Below the pieces are notes generated by a model that had not been told where the DNA came from, did no database searches, and saw nothing but the letters and a program-made list of their open reading frames with translations. From the NCBI GenBank assembly GCA_937881145.1, contig CALGFL010000178.1:1-5110 (forward strand): DNA of 5,110 nt, read 5' to 3'. Source of the DNA: an uncultured Bordetella sp. GTDB lineage: Bacteria; Pseudomonadota; Gammaproteobacteria; Burkholderiales; Burkholderiaceae_B. The position numbers and the translations under genes are program-made. This document shows, piece by piece, positions 1 through 5,110 of this stretch (positions within the stretch are counted from its first letter, which is position 1; every line of letters begins with the position of its first letter).

Positions 1-617
1 CCCACGAGGAAGGTTTCCGCCGACCGGTCGCGCGAGGCCTTGGGCTTGCGTTCCACCACCCGGCGAAAACGCTGCTTGAAGGACTCGACGATCTGCGAGA
101 ACCCGCTGCCGTGGAAGGCCTTGACGATCAGGGCGCCTTCGGGCTTCAAGTGGGCGCAGGAAAATTCCAGGGCCAGATCACAGACGTGCTGGATCCGGGC
201 GGAGTCGGCCACTCCCACACCCGACAGGTTGGGGGCCATATCGGAAATTACAAGGTCCACTGCCTGCGGACCGACTTTTTCCTCGAGCTGGCGCAGCACT
301 TCGTCGTCGCGAAAGTCGCCCTGGATGAATTCGACGCCGGCCACCGGCTCCATGGGCAGGATGTCCAGTGCAATGATGCGGCCATCCACGACGCCTCCCG
401 GCCCGGCCAGGCGCTCGCGCGCCACCTGCGACCAGCTGCCGGGCGCCGACCCCAGGTCGACCACCAGGTCGCCGCGGCGCATCAGTTTTTCGATGTCGAG
501 GATCTCGATCAGCTTGAAGGCCGCCCGCGCCCGATAGCCCTTTTGCTGGGCCATCTTCACGTAGGGGTCGTTGATGTGCTGCTGGATCCACTCTTTGGAG
601 AATTTATTCTTGGCCAT
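1..617 (-). CDS. rlmE: 23S rRNA (uridine-2'-O-)-methyltransferase RlmE (FtsJ/RrmJ), C-terminus cut by window edge
   Basis: SAM-dependent enzyme that 2'-O-methylates U2552 in the A-loop of 23S rRNA during late assembly of the large ribosomal subunit (known for the family). 205 complete codons are visible, starting [14 protein letters not shown]. The Rossmann SAM-binding motif [13 protein letters not shown] lies at about residues 52-64, followed by the conserved blocks QGDFRDD (99-105) and SDMAPNLSG (125-133). The K-D-K-E catalytic tetrad is present as K35, D126, K166 and E201, matching K38, D124, K164 and E199 in E. coli. E. coli RlmE is 209 residues, so probably only a few codons are missing on the left. 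The start is set by alignment to family N-termini. There is no clear Shine-Dalgarno sequence before it. A TAATAT box at 647-642 on this strand is a weak -10 candidate. It is divergent from yhbY with 18 bp between start codons. In many proteobacteria ftsH follows downstream, which would be outside this window. Confidence 0.97.
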   Translation of the reverse strand, partial: MAKNKFSKEWIQQHINDPYVKMAQQKGYRARAAFKLIEILDIEKLMRRGDLVVDLGSAPGSWSQVARERLAGPGGVVDGRIIALDILPMEPVAGVEFIQGDFRDDEVLRQLEEKVGPQAVDLVISDMAPNLSGVGVADSARIQHVCDLALEFSCAHLKPEGALIVKAFHGSGFSQIVESFKQRFRRVVERKPKASRDRSAETFLV

Positions 618-623
618 TATGCG

Positions 624-629
624 TACAAT
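624..629 (+). promoter_or_regulatory. candidate -10 element of yhbY promoter
   Basis: TACAAT matches the sigma-70 -10 consensus at 5 of 6 positions. Transcription would begin about 7 nt downstream, essentially at the A of the yhbY start codon (636). No good -35 box is seen at 16-18 bp spacing, where the bases are AT-rich (600-607). The element lies in the 18-bp gap between the rlmE and yhbY starts, one of the few places in the gap where a yhbY promoter could sit. Sequence-only call; moderate to low certainty. Confidence 0.35.
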
Positions 630-635
630 TCGGCA

Positions 636-1247
636 ATGCCTATATTAGAACTCACCTCTCGCGAACGCAGCGACCTGCGTTCGGCGGCACACCCCCTCAA
701 ACCCGTCGTGCTGATCGGCGACAAGGGGCTGTCGAGCGCCGTGCTCAAGGAAATCGACCTGGCGCTCGCCGCGCATGGCCTGATCAAGGTGCGCGCAGGC
801 GGCGAAGACCGCGAAACCCGCGAAACCCTGCTGGCCGACATCTGCGAGGCGCTGTCCTGCGCCCCGGTGCACCATCTGGGCAAGATCTTCATTCTTTACC
901 GCCCTTCGGCGAACACGCCCGCACCCGCGGCACGCGCGGATCAAGCCGCCAAGCCGGCCAAGCGCAAGGCGTCGGAACCGCACACGCCCAAGAAAATGGC
1001 CGCCGAAGGCAAGAAACTCGCCAGGACGCCGCGCCGCAGGCCTGCCGAGCCCGAAGCGCAGGAGCCCGCACGCCCGTCCCGCGCCGTACCGCAGACGGGC
1101 AAGCCGCTGCGGCCCAGCACGCGCAAGACGGCTTCCGCCGCGCACGGCGTTCCGCGCCGCTCGGGCAGCGCGCTGAGCCTGCGGGCCGGCACGCGCCGCG
1201 GACCGTCCGCCGGTCAGAAAACGGTGCGGGCTTTCAAGAAATCTTGA
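636..1247 (+). CDS. yhbY: YhbY family RNA-binding protein (CRM domain) with long basic C-terminal tail
   Basis: Small RNA-binding protein of the CRS1/YhbY (CRM) family, linked to 50S subunit assembly in E. coli. The product is 203 residues. The CRM domain covers about residues 4-90, with the family signature [14 protein letters not shown] (19-32) containing the GxxG loop (G28, G31), then HGLIKVR (47-53) and GKIFILYRP (82-90). E. coli YhbY is about 97 residues and ends soon after this point. Here 113 further residues follow, rich in Lys, Arg, Pro, Ala and Ser (28 Lys/Arg against 6 Asp/Glu), probably disordered and likely to add nonspecific RNA contacts (inference). The start at 636 gives the right distance to the HPLKP motif. 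The frame stays open upstream to 111, but that part only mirrors rlmE. No Shine-Dalgarno is visible. The gene ends in a hairpin/terminator region shared with convergent greA. Confidence 0.95.
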   Translation: MPILELTSRERSDLRSAAHPLKPVVLIGDKGLSSAVLKEIDLALAAHGLIKVRAGGEDRETRETLLADICEALSCAPVHHLGKIFILYRPSANTPAPAARADQAAKPAKRKASEPHTPKKMAAEGKKLARTPRRRPAEPEAQEPARPSRAVPQTGKPLRPSTRKTASAAHGVPRRSGSALSLRAGTRRGPSAGQKTVRAFKKS

Positions 1248-1268
1248 AGGGTTTGCACCCTGTTCGAC

Positions 1269-1297
1269 AAAAGCGCGCCGATCGACGGCGCCCTTTT
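1269..1297. terminator. candidate bidirectional terminator hairpin between yhbY and greA
   Basis: Imperfect inverted repeat. An inner 6-bp stem (1275-1280 with 1286-1291) has a 5-nt loop (ATCGA). After one C-C mismatch comes an outer 5-bp stem of AAAAG with CTTTT. The A-run on one side and the T-run on the other make it terminator-like in both directions. It begins 22 nt after the yhbY stop. For greA transcripts it would act as the second, distal hairpin. Confidence 0.5.
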
Positions 1298-1308
1298 CGC
1301 AAAACCTG

Positions 1309-1335
1309 AGCGAGGGCGATGCCCTCGCTTTTTTT
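1309..1335 (+). terminator. rho-independent terminator of yhbY
   Basis: Perfect stem GCGAGGGC (1310-1317) with GCCCTCGC (1321-1328) and a 3-nt GAT loop, extendable by an A-T pair, followed directly by seven T residues (1329-1335). Strong intrinsic terminator for plus-strand transcription. The last T at 1335 is also the final base of the greA TGA stop on the other strand. Read from greA, the same stem is followed only by TCAGGTTTTG, a weaker T-tract. Confidence 0.88.
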
Positions 1336-1811
1336 CACACGTAGCGAACGCCGATGATCTCGTATTCGCGCAAGCCGGAGGGCGCGCGAACCTCGACCAC
1401 ATCGCCCTCGGACTTGCCGATCAGGGCGCGGGCCACGGGGCTGGAGACGGAGATCAGGTTGGCCTTGATGTCGGACTCGGCATCGCCCACGATCTGATAG
1501 GCAAGACGGTCGCCCGATTCGAGATCTTCGATCTCGACCGTGGCGCCGAACACGACACGGCCGTCGGTATTGAGCGCGGTAGGGTCGATGACTTGGGCGT
1601 TGGACAGCGTGCCTTCCAGTTCGGCGATGCGACCCTCAATAAACCCCTGGCGTTCACGGGCGGCTTCGTATTCGGCGTTTTCCGACAGGTCGCCGTGGGC
1701 ACGCGCTTCGGCAATGGCGTTGATGACCGAGGGACGCTCGACGGTCTTGAGCCGATGCAATTCTTGGTTCAGGCGCTCGACGCCGCGCGAGGTCAAAGGA
1801 ATGGCAGCCAT
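1335..1811 (-). CDS. greA: transcription elongation factor GreA
   Basis: GreA enters the secondary channel of RNA polymerase and stimulates cleavage of the 3' end of backtracked RNA, rescuing stalled complexes. The product is 158 residues, the same length as E. coli GreA. The N-terminal antiparallel coiled coil (about 1-75) opens with [18 protein letters not shown]. Its tip, [13 protein letters not shown], keeps the acidic residues D41 and E44 that position the catalytic magnesium ion. The C-terminal FKBP-like domain includes [12 protein letters not shown] and [18 protein letters not shown]. The frame is open upstream to 1892, but the start at 1811 gives the family N-terminus; a GGA lies about 9 nt before it, a modest ribosome-binding site. 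The gene follows the permease on the same strand, 160 bp after the permease stop and about 80 bp after its terminator, so it probably has its own promoter. I could not pick a convincing one. Confidence 0.97.
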   Translation of the reverse strand: MAAIPLTSRGVERLNQELHRLKTVERPSVINAIAEARAHGDLSENAEYEAARERQGFIEGRIAELEGTLSNAQVIDPTALNTDGRVVFGATVEIEDLESGDRLAYQIVGDAESDIKANLISVSSPVARALIGKSEGDVVEVRAPSGLREYEIIGVRYV

Positions 1812-1890
1812 GATGATGGTTCCGGACTTTCGATAATCAAATAATGGGGCTGGCGCCTGCATGCACTGGGCGGCACGGCAAAGCGCGGAC

Positions 1891-1924
1891 AAAAATAAAA
1901 CCCCGGCTCAGGCATGAGCCGGGG
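1891..1924 (-). terminator. rho-independent terminator of the pyrimidine permease gene
   Basis: Inverted repeat CCCCGGCTC (1901-1909) with GAGCCGGGG (1916-1924), a perfect 9-bp GC-rich stem with a 6-nt loop. On the minus strand it is followed by TTTTATTTTT (1900-1891). It lies 47 bp past the permease stop codon and isolates greA from permease transcription. On the plus strand the stem has no T-run after it, so it is one-directional. Confidence 0.92.
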
Positions 1925-1971
1925 CATTCGTTAGGCGTATTGTGGTCAAAAACGCCGGGGATTGCAAGGAC

Positions 1972-3294
1972 TCAGGCTTTTTTGCCAAGCCGCAGGAAGG
2001 CATGGAGCAAGATGGCGCCGAAAGTCGCCGTGCCGATGCCGCCCAACACGAAACTGCCCAGCTTGACCGTGAAATCGCCGGCGCCGAACACCAGCGTGAC
2101 CGCGGCCACCATAAGATTGCGGTTGTCGGAAAAATCGACGCGGTTGACCACCCAGATGCGCGCGCCCGTCACGGCGATCAGCCCGAACACCACCACCGAC
2201 ATGCCGCCCAGCACCGGGCCGGGTATGGCCTGGATCAGGGCGCCGAACTTGGGCGAGAAGCCCAGCACGATGGCGATCAGCGCCGCCACCACGAATATCA
2301 GGGTGGAATAGATGCGGGTGGCCGCCATGACGCCGATGTTCTCGGCGTAGGTGGTCACACCCGTGCCGCCCACCGCGGCCGACACGATGGTGGCCACGCC
2401 GTCGCCTACAAAGGCCCGGCCCAGGTAGGGATCGAGATTTTGCCCGGTCATGGCGCTGACCGCCTTCACGTGGCCCAGGTTTTCCGCCACCAGGATGACG
2501 ACCACCGGCACGATCAGGCCCATGGCGCTGGCGTGGAACACCGGCGTGGCGAACACGGGCAGGCCGAACCAGGCCGCGGCGGCCATGTGGGAGAAGTCCA
2601 TGGGCTTGCCCAGCCCCAGGACATTGGCGCACACCACATAGATGACGCAGGCCAGGATCAGCCCGAGCAGGATCAGCAGGCGCTGGGCCATGCCGCGGGT
2701 GAACACGGCCACCCCGCCCACGCAGAGTATGGTGACCAGCGCCATGGCCGTGTCGAAGCCGCCGTGCCCCATGGCGTTCCTGGCCGCCAGCGGCGCGAGG
2801 TTCAGGCCGATGACGGCCACCACGGCACCCGTCACCACGGGAGGCATCAGGATCTCGATCCAGCCCGAGCCGTTGTTCGAGCGCGCGTCGGCAGCCCAGA
2901 CGATCAGGCCGATCAGTATGTACACCAGGCCACAGGCCATGATGGCGCCCAGCGCCACGCCGATGTTGGGGTTGGGCCCGCTGCCCGTGTAGCCCGTGAC
3001 GACGATGACCCCGCCGATGAAGCCGAAACTCGATCCCAGGTAGCTGGGCACCCGCCCGCCCACGAAAAGAAAGAAGATCAGCGTGCCCACGCCCGACATG
3101 AGTATGCACAGGCTGGGGTCGAAGCCCATGAGCAGCGGCGCCAGCACCGTGGAGCCGAACATGGCGACCACGTGCTGGGCGCCCATGACCAGGGTGCGTC
3201 CGCCCGACAGTTTCTCGTCAGGTGCGACGACGGCGTCGGCGGCGAAGCCGTCGACGCGACGCCAGGTGGGGAAATACGCGGCACGATTCGACAT
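1972..3294 (-). CDS. rutG: pyrimidine (uracil) permease, NCS2 family, RutG-like
   Basis: Inner-membrane transporter of the nucleobase:cation symporter-2 (NCS2/UraA) family, expected to import uracil or related pyrimidines with protons. The product is 440 residues, mostly hydrophobic, consistent with the 14 membrane segments of the family. Visible motifs are APDEKL (24-29), GAQHVVAMFGSTVLAP (38-53), VPSYLGSSFGFIGG (82-95), LMPPVVTGAVVAVIGLNLAP (149-168), VAENLGHVKA (269-278) and the NCS2 signature TTYAENIGVMAATR (314-327). E271, H275 and E318 match the uracil-binding E241, H245 and E290 of UraA. From memory it is closer to E. coli RutG than to UraA; no other rut gene is visible, so a general uracil permease role is likely and the symbol is tentative. 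Start: ATG at 3294 with GTGAG just upstream; an in-frame GTG at 3303 is the alternative. Single-gene unit with its own promoter, operator-like palindrome and terminator. Confidence 0.93.
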   Translation of the reverse strand: MSNRAAYFPTWRRVDGFAADAVVAPDEKLSGGRTLVMGAQHVVAMFGSTVLAPLLMGFDPSLCILMSGVGTLIFFLFVGGRVPSYLGSSFGFIGGVIVVTGYTGSGPNPNIGVALGAIMACGLVYILIGLIVWAADARSNNGSGWIEILMPPVVTGAVVAVIGLNLAPLAARNAMGHGGFDTAMALVTILCVGGVAVFTRGMAQRLLILLGLILACVIYVVCANVLGLGKPMDFSHMAAAAWFGLPVFATPVFHASAMGLIVPVVVILVAENLGHVKAVSAMTGQNLDPYLGRAFVGDGVATIVSAAVGGTGVTTYAENIGVMAATRIYSTLIFVVAALIAIVLGFSPKFGALIQAIPGPVLGGMSVVVFGLIAVTGARIWVVNRVDFSDNRNLMVAAVTLVFGAGDFTVKLGSFVLGGIGTATFGAILLHAFLRLGKKA

Positions 3295-3308
3295 ACAACT
3301 CACTCATG

Positions 3309-3324
3309 TGAAATAGTTATTTCA
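3309..3324. promoter_or_regulatory. palindromic operator candidate at the permease promoter
   Basis: Perfect inverted repeat TGAAATA-GT-TATTTCA: 7-bp arms and a 2-bp centre, AT-rich in a GC-rich background. It lies immediately downstream of the predicted -10 box and 15-30 bp upstream of the permease start codon, so it covers the expected transcription start. This is the classic position for a dimeric repressor. It does not match the RutR-type site I remember (TTGACCA-N2-TGGTCAA). The regulator is unknown. Confidence 0.5.
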
Positions 3325-3353
3325 AGTGTAGACGTGGCCTAAAACCGGGGCAA
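3325..3353 (-). promoter_or_regulatory. candidate sigma-70 promoter of the permease
   Basis: On the minus strand, -35 TTGCCC (3353-3348) and -10 TACACT (3330-3325) are separated by exactly 17 bp; each matches 4 of 6 consensus positions. The predicted start near 3318 gives a leader of about 24 nt with the ribosome-binding site GTGAG before the ATG. Support comes from spacing, the adjacent palindrome and the lack of better alternatives in the 123-bp divergent gap. Confidence 0.45.
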
Positions 3354-3417
3354 CAATACGGCCATCTCGTGCCCGGCCAATGGGTGACGGTTGTTGTGTG
3401 CTTACGGAGTCCCCATC

Positions 3418-3903
3418 ATGTCCCTGTCCCTCTCGCCGATCTCCGCCGCCGTGTCCGTGCTGTCCACGGTTGCAGGTTTGTTCGACAGCTCGCAAAAGAA
3501 GAGCTCCTCCTCCGTGGAATCGGTCGTGAACGCGGCATCGGCCGCGCCTGTGCAGCAGGGTATCCAGCTGAGCAGCGATGCCTTGGCCAATGGGGCTTCC
3601 AGCCCCAGTGCCGTGTCCGGAACCACCGACAGCGCATCCAGCGGCAGCAGCACCGCCCAGACCGCCAAGAATGGCGGCGGTGGCAGTTCCTCGGGGGGCG
3701 GCACCGGCGAATTGCAGCAGCTCGAAGCCGAACTGCAGGCCATCATGGCCCAGCTGCAGGCCTTGCAATCGAACGGCAGCGCCTCGTCCAGCAGCGGTTC
3801 CACGGCCGGCCAGGCCGCGGCCCTGTCTTCGCAGGAAACCGCGCTCGAATCCCAGATCCAGTCGCTGCAATCGCAATCGGGCACGAACTCGGCAACCGCC
3901 TGA
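3418..3903 (+). CDS. hypothetical serine-rich protein with two short coiled-coil segments
   Basis: I do not recognise this 161-residue protein with confidence. The N-terminus MSLSLSPISAAVSVLSTVAG is mildly hydrophobic but lacks the basic residues of a signal peptide. Residues 24-97 are low-complexity Ser/Ala/Gly, ending in a GGGGSSSGGG linker (86-95). Heptad-like helix ELQQLEAELQAIMAQLQALQ covers 98-117; a second Ser/Gly linker follows, then a second helix at about 133-152. There are 42 Ser, no Arg, Cys, Trp, Tyr or His, and the protein is net acidic. The Gln/Leu helices resemble FlxA-like proteins; a secreted or surface-appendage-associated role is possible but speculative. Start ATG 3418 is preceded by GGAG (3406-3409) at 8-nt spacing, a good ribosome-binding site; the frame opens a little earlier without such support. 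Two tandem in-frame TGA codons end it. It is divergent from the permease and 27 bp before the histidine phosphatase gene. Confidence 0.82.
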   Translation: MSLSLSPISAAVSVLSTVAGLFDSSQKKSSSSVESVVNAASAAPVQQGIQLSSDALANGASSPSAVSGTTDSASSGSSTAQTAKNGGGGSSSGGGTGELQQLEAELQAIMAQLQALQSNGSASSSSGSTAGQAAALSSQETALESQIQSLQSQSGTNSATA

Positions 3904-3911
3904 TGACCGCT

Positions 3912-3929
3912 TGTATCGCCTGTATCACC
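3912..3929 (+). repeat. 9-bp tandem repeat before the histidine phosphatase start
   Basis: Two adjacent copies of TGTATCRCC (TGTATCGCC at 3912-3920, TGTATCACC at 3921-3929), differing at one base. They fill the space where a Shine-Dalgarno sequence would be expected, and end one base before the ATG at 3931. Two copies may be chance. Confidence 0.6.
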
Positions 3930-3930
3930 G

Positions 3931-4572
3931 ATGTCTGAATTCTGGTTCATCCGTCACGGCGAAACCGACTGGAATCTCGCACGGCGCCTGCAAGGCTGGC
4001 AAGACATTCCCTTGAACGACACGGGCCTGGCCCAGGCCGCCCGCCTGGCCCAGCGCCTGCGCGACGACGTGGTGGATACGCCCTTCGCCGCGCTCTACAG
4101 CAGCGACCTGCGCCGCGCGCGCGCCACGGCGCAGGCGGTGGCCGCCGCCGTCGGCCTGCCCGTGCACATCGAGCACGGCATACGCGAGCGCAACTTCGGC
4201 GTGCTCGAAGGCCTGCAATACGACACCCTGGACGAGACCGCCCCCGAGGCCGCGGCCGCCTGGCGCAGCCGCGATCCCGATCGTCTGCTGAAAGGCGGCG
4301 AAACGCTGGGCGGCTTCAATTCCCGCGTCCTCTACACCATCGAAGAGCTGGCGCGCCGTCACGCCAGCCATCGCATCCTGGTGGTGACGCACGGTGGCGT
4401 GCTCGATCTCATCTGGCGCCGGGCCAACGGCATCGCCCTTAGCGAGCCGCGTCACACCAAAATGCTCAACGCCGCCATCAACCGCGTGCAGGTCGACGAT
4501 CAGGACTGGCGCGTACTGGACTGGAGCGACGACCGGCACATTGCCGAGCCTGCGCGCGACGACGTGGTTTGA
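3931..4572 (+). CDS. histidine phosphatase family protein (phosphoglycerate mutase-like, GpmB type)
   Basis: Cytoplasmic enzyme of the histidine phosphatase superfamily, branch 1, which acts through a phosphohistidine intermediate. The product is 213 residues, typical for GpmB/CobC-like members. The N-terminal RHGET motif (8-12) holds the nucleophile H9. Next come the substrate-loop sequence GWQDIPLNDTG (22-32), YSSDLRRARATAQ (56-68) with a conserved phosphate-binding Arg, RERNFGVLEG (85-94) with the probable acid/base E86, and VTHGGVLDL (152-160) with the second catalytic H154. All core residues are intact, so it should be active. Substrate cannot be told from sequence; it may be a broad phosphatase rather than a glycolytic mutase. 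There is no Shine-Dalgarno before ATG 3931; the RHGET distance fixes the start. The 27-bp gap to the serine-rich gene allows co-transcription. The 3' end converges on an SDR gene. Confidence 0.93.
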   Translation: MSEFWFIRHGETDWNLARRLQGWQDIPLNDTGLAQAARLAQRLRDDVVDTPFAALYSSDLRRARATAQAVAAAVGLPVHIEHGIRERNFGVLEGLQYDTLDETAPEAAAAWRSRDPDRLLKGGETLGGFNSRVLYTIEELARRHASHRILVVTHGGVLDLIWRRANGIALSEPRHTKMLNAAINRVQVDDQDWRVLDWSDDRHIAEPARDDVV

Positions 4573-4598
4573 AGCTCGGACTCTTCAGCCGCAGCAAC

Positions 4599-5110
4599 TT
4601 AAGAACCCATCGACCGCGGCTTGCGCGGCGCATTGCGCGCCAGGCGATCGTAGACGGCATCGGGCAGCAGCCGCATGATCTTGGCCACCACGCCCATCTG
4701 CCAGGGAATCACCGTATAAGACACGCCGCGCTCGATCGCCGCATGTGCCTTGTCGGCAAAGGCATCGGCCGGCATGAGAAAAGGCATGCGATAGGGATTG
4801 TGCTGCGTCATCGGCGTATCGATATAGCCGGGCGCGATCGTCACCACGCGCACGCCGCTGTCCGCGAGCTCCAGTCGCAGGCTTTCGCAATAGACCGCCA
4901 CCGCCGCCTTGGACGCGCTGTAGGCCCCTGCGCCGGGCAGGCCGCGCACGCCTGCCACGCTGGCCAGCCCCACCAGCCGCCCTGCCCCTGCCGCGCGCAT
5001 GGGCGCGACGAAGGGCTCGAAGGTGGCGACCGTGGCCAGCAGTTTGGTCTGGACGATGGACTCGAACACCGCATAGTCGCCGGTTTCGCCCGTGCCCGTG
5101 CCGGTGCTGC
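4599..5110 (-). CDS. short-chain dehydrogenase/reductase (SDR), N-terminus cut by window edge
   Basis: Classical SDR oxidoreductase using NAD(P)H; 169 C-terminal residues plus the TAA stop are visible. The gene enters from the right edge, so the TGxxxGIG cofactor loop and the NAG strand are missing. Numbering from the first complete visible codon: a helix FESIVQTKLLATVATFEPFV (15-34); the catalytic Ser in LASVAGVRGLPG (48-59, S50); the active-site YSASK (Y63, K67); then the cofactor-contact segment TIAPGYIDTPM. The C-terminus NAPRKPRSMGS is polar and basic. The tetrad Asn normally found in the helix before the Ser strand appears to be Lys (K22, in QTKLLA). The substrate cannot be assigned. 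It converges on the histidine phosphatase gene with a 26-bp gap. A GTG at 5069 could be misread as a start, but the SDR fold clearly continues upstream. Confidence 0.92.
   Translation of the reverse strand, partial: STGTGTGETGDYAVFESIVQTKLLATVATFEPFVAPMRAAGAGRLVGLASVAGVRGLPGAGAYSASKAAVAVYCESLRLELADSGVRVVTIAPGYIDTPMTQHNPYRMPFLMPADAFADKAHAAIERGVSYTVIPWQMGVVAKIMRLLPDAVYDRLARNAPRKPRSMGS

Noticed and set aside
111..635. In-frame upstream extension of yhbY
   Set aside because: The extension is antisense to rlmE, and the YhbY family N-terminus fits the ATG at 636.
1812..1892. 27-residue N-terminal extension of greA
   Set aside because: GreA is 158 residues when started at 1811, matching E. coli; the extension covers the intergenic leader and lacks family similarity.
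1929..1955. Second hairpin (GGCGT with ACGCC) between the permease stop and its terminator
   Set aside because: Only 5 bp of stem around a 13-nt loop; likely chance and not needed beside the strong terminator at 1891-1924.
1942..3342. Long plus-strand open frame (466 codons) spanning the whole permease gene
   Set aside because: Its translation is His/Gly/Asp/Ala/Arg-rich without domain character, and it is exactly antisense to a clear NCS2 permease. GC-biased third positions keep the opposite frame open.
3340..3368. Possible sigma-28 (FliA) promoter for the serine-rich gene: TAAA followed by GCCATCTC
   Set aside because: Spacing is 17 rather than 15 bp and the -10 part is a poor match to GCCGATAA, so it does not support flagellar control despite the FlxA-like look of the protein.
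3925..4539. Minus-strand open frame of 204 codons opposite the histidine phosphatase
   Set aside because: Low-complexity Ala/Gly/Val-rich shadow of a gene with all catalytic motifs intact; no ribosome-binding site or family resemblance.
5069..5069. GTG at 5069 as the true SDR start
   Set aside because: It would delete the entire cofactor-binding half of the fold, and the frame continues open with SDR-like sequence to the window edge.

Overview
The window looks like a chromosomal housekeeping stretch from a high-GC betaproteobacterium. Burkholderiales, and within it the Alcaligenaceae (Bordetella/Achromobacter type), is the best guess. This rests on the GC-rich codon use, the look of the RlmE, YhbY and GreA proteins, and the long basic tail on YhbY; it is inference, not a database result. 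I see no mobile element, tRNA, rRNA or CRISPR array.

Left part (1-1811), RNA and transcription genes. rlmE (23S rRNA 2'-O-methyltransferase, minus strand) lacks only its last few codons at the left edge. It is divergent from yhbY (ribosome-assembly RNA-binding protein, plus strand), with only 18 bp between the two start codons. yhbY converges on greA (transcript cleavage factor, minus strand). Two hairpins sit between them, and the T-tract of one runs into the greA stop codon. The rlmE/yhbY/greA order and orientation match what I recall of E. coli.

Middle part (1891-3353), a pyrimidine permease unit. A RutG-type NCS2 uracil/pyrimidine permease lies on the minus strand. It has a strong intrinsic terminator and a plausible sigma-70 promoter. 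A perfect 7-bp inverted repeat covers the predicted transcription start, which suggests control by a repressor.

Right part (3418-5110). Divergent from the permease is a small, very serine-rich, arginine-free protein with two short coiled-coil segments and no recognised function (FlxA-like at best). It is followed 27 bp later by a histidine-phosphatase (phosphoglycerate mutase-like) gene. That gene converges, with a 26-bp gap and no visible terminator, on a short-chain dehydrogenase/reductase gene that runs off the right edge.

No clear new multi-gene system is visible. The points most worth a second look are the permease operator, the unusual composition of the serine-rich protein, the missing tetrad Asn in the SDR, and the Shine-Dalgarno-less starts at the rlmE/yhbY divergence. 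No gene-free stretch exceeds 300 bases.
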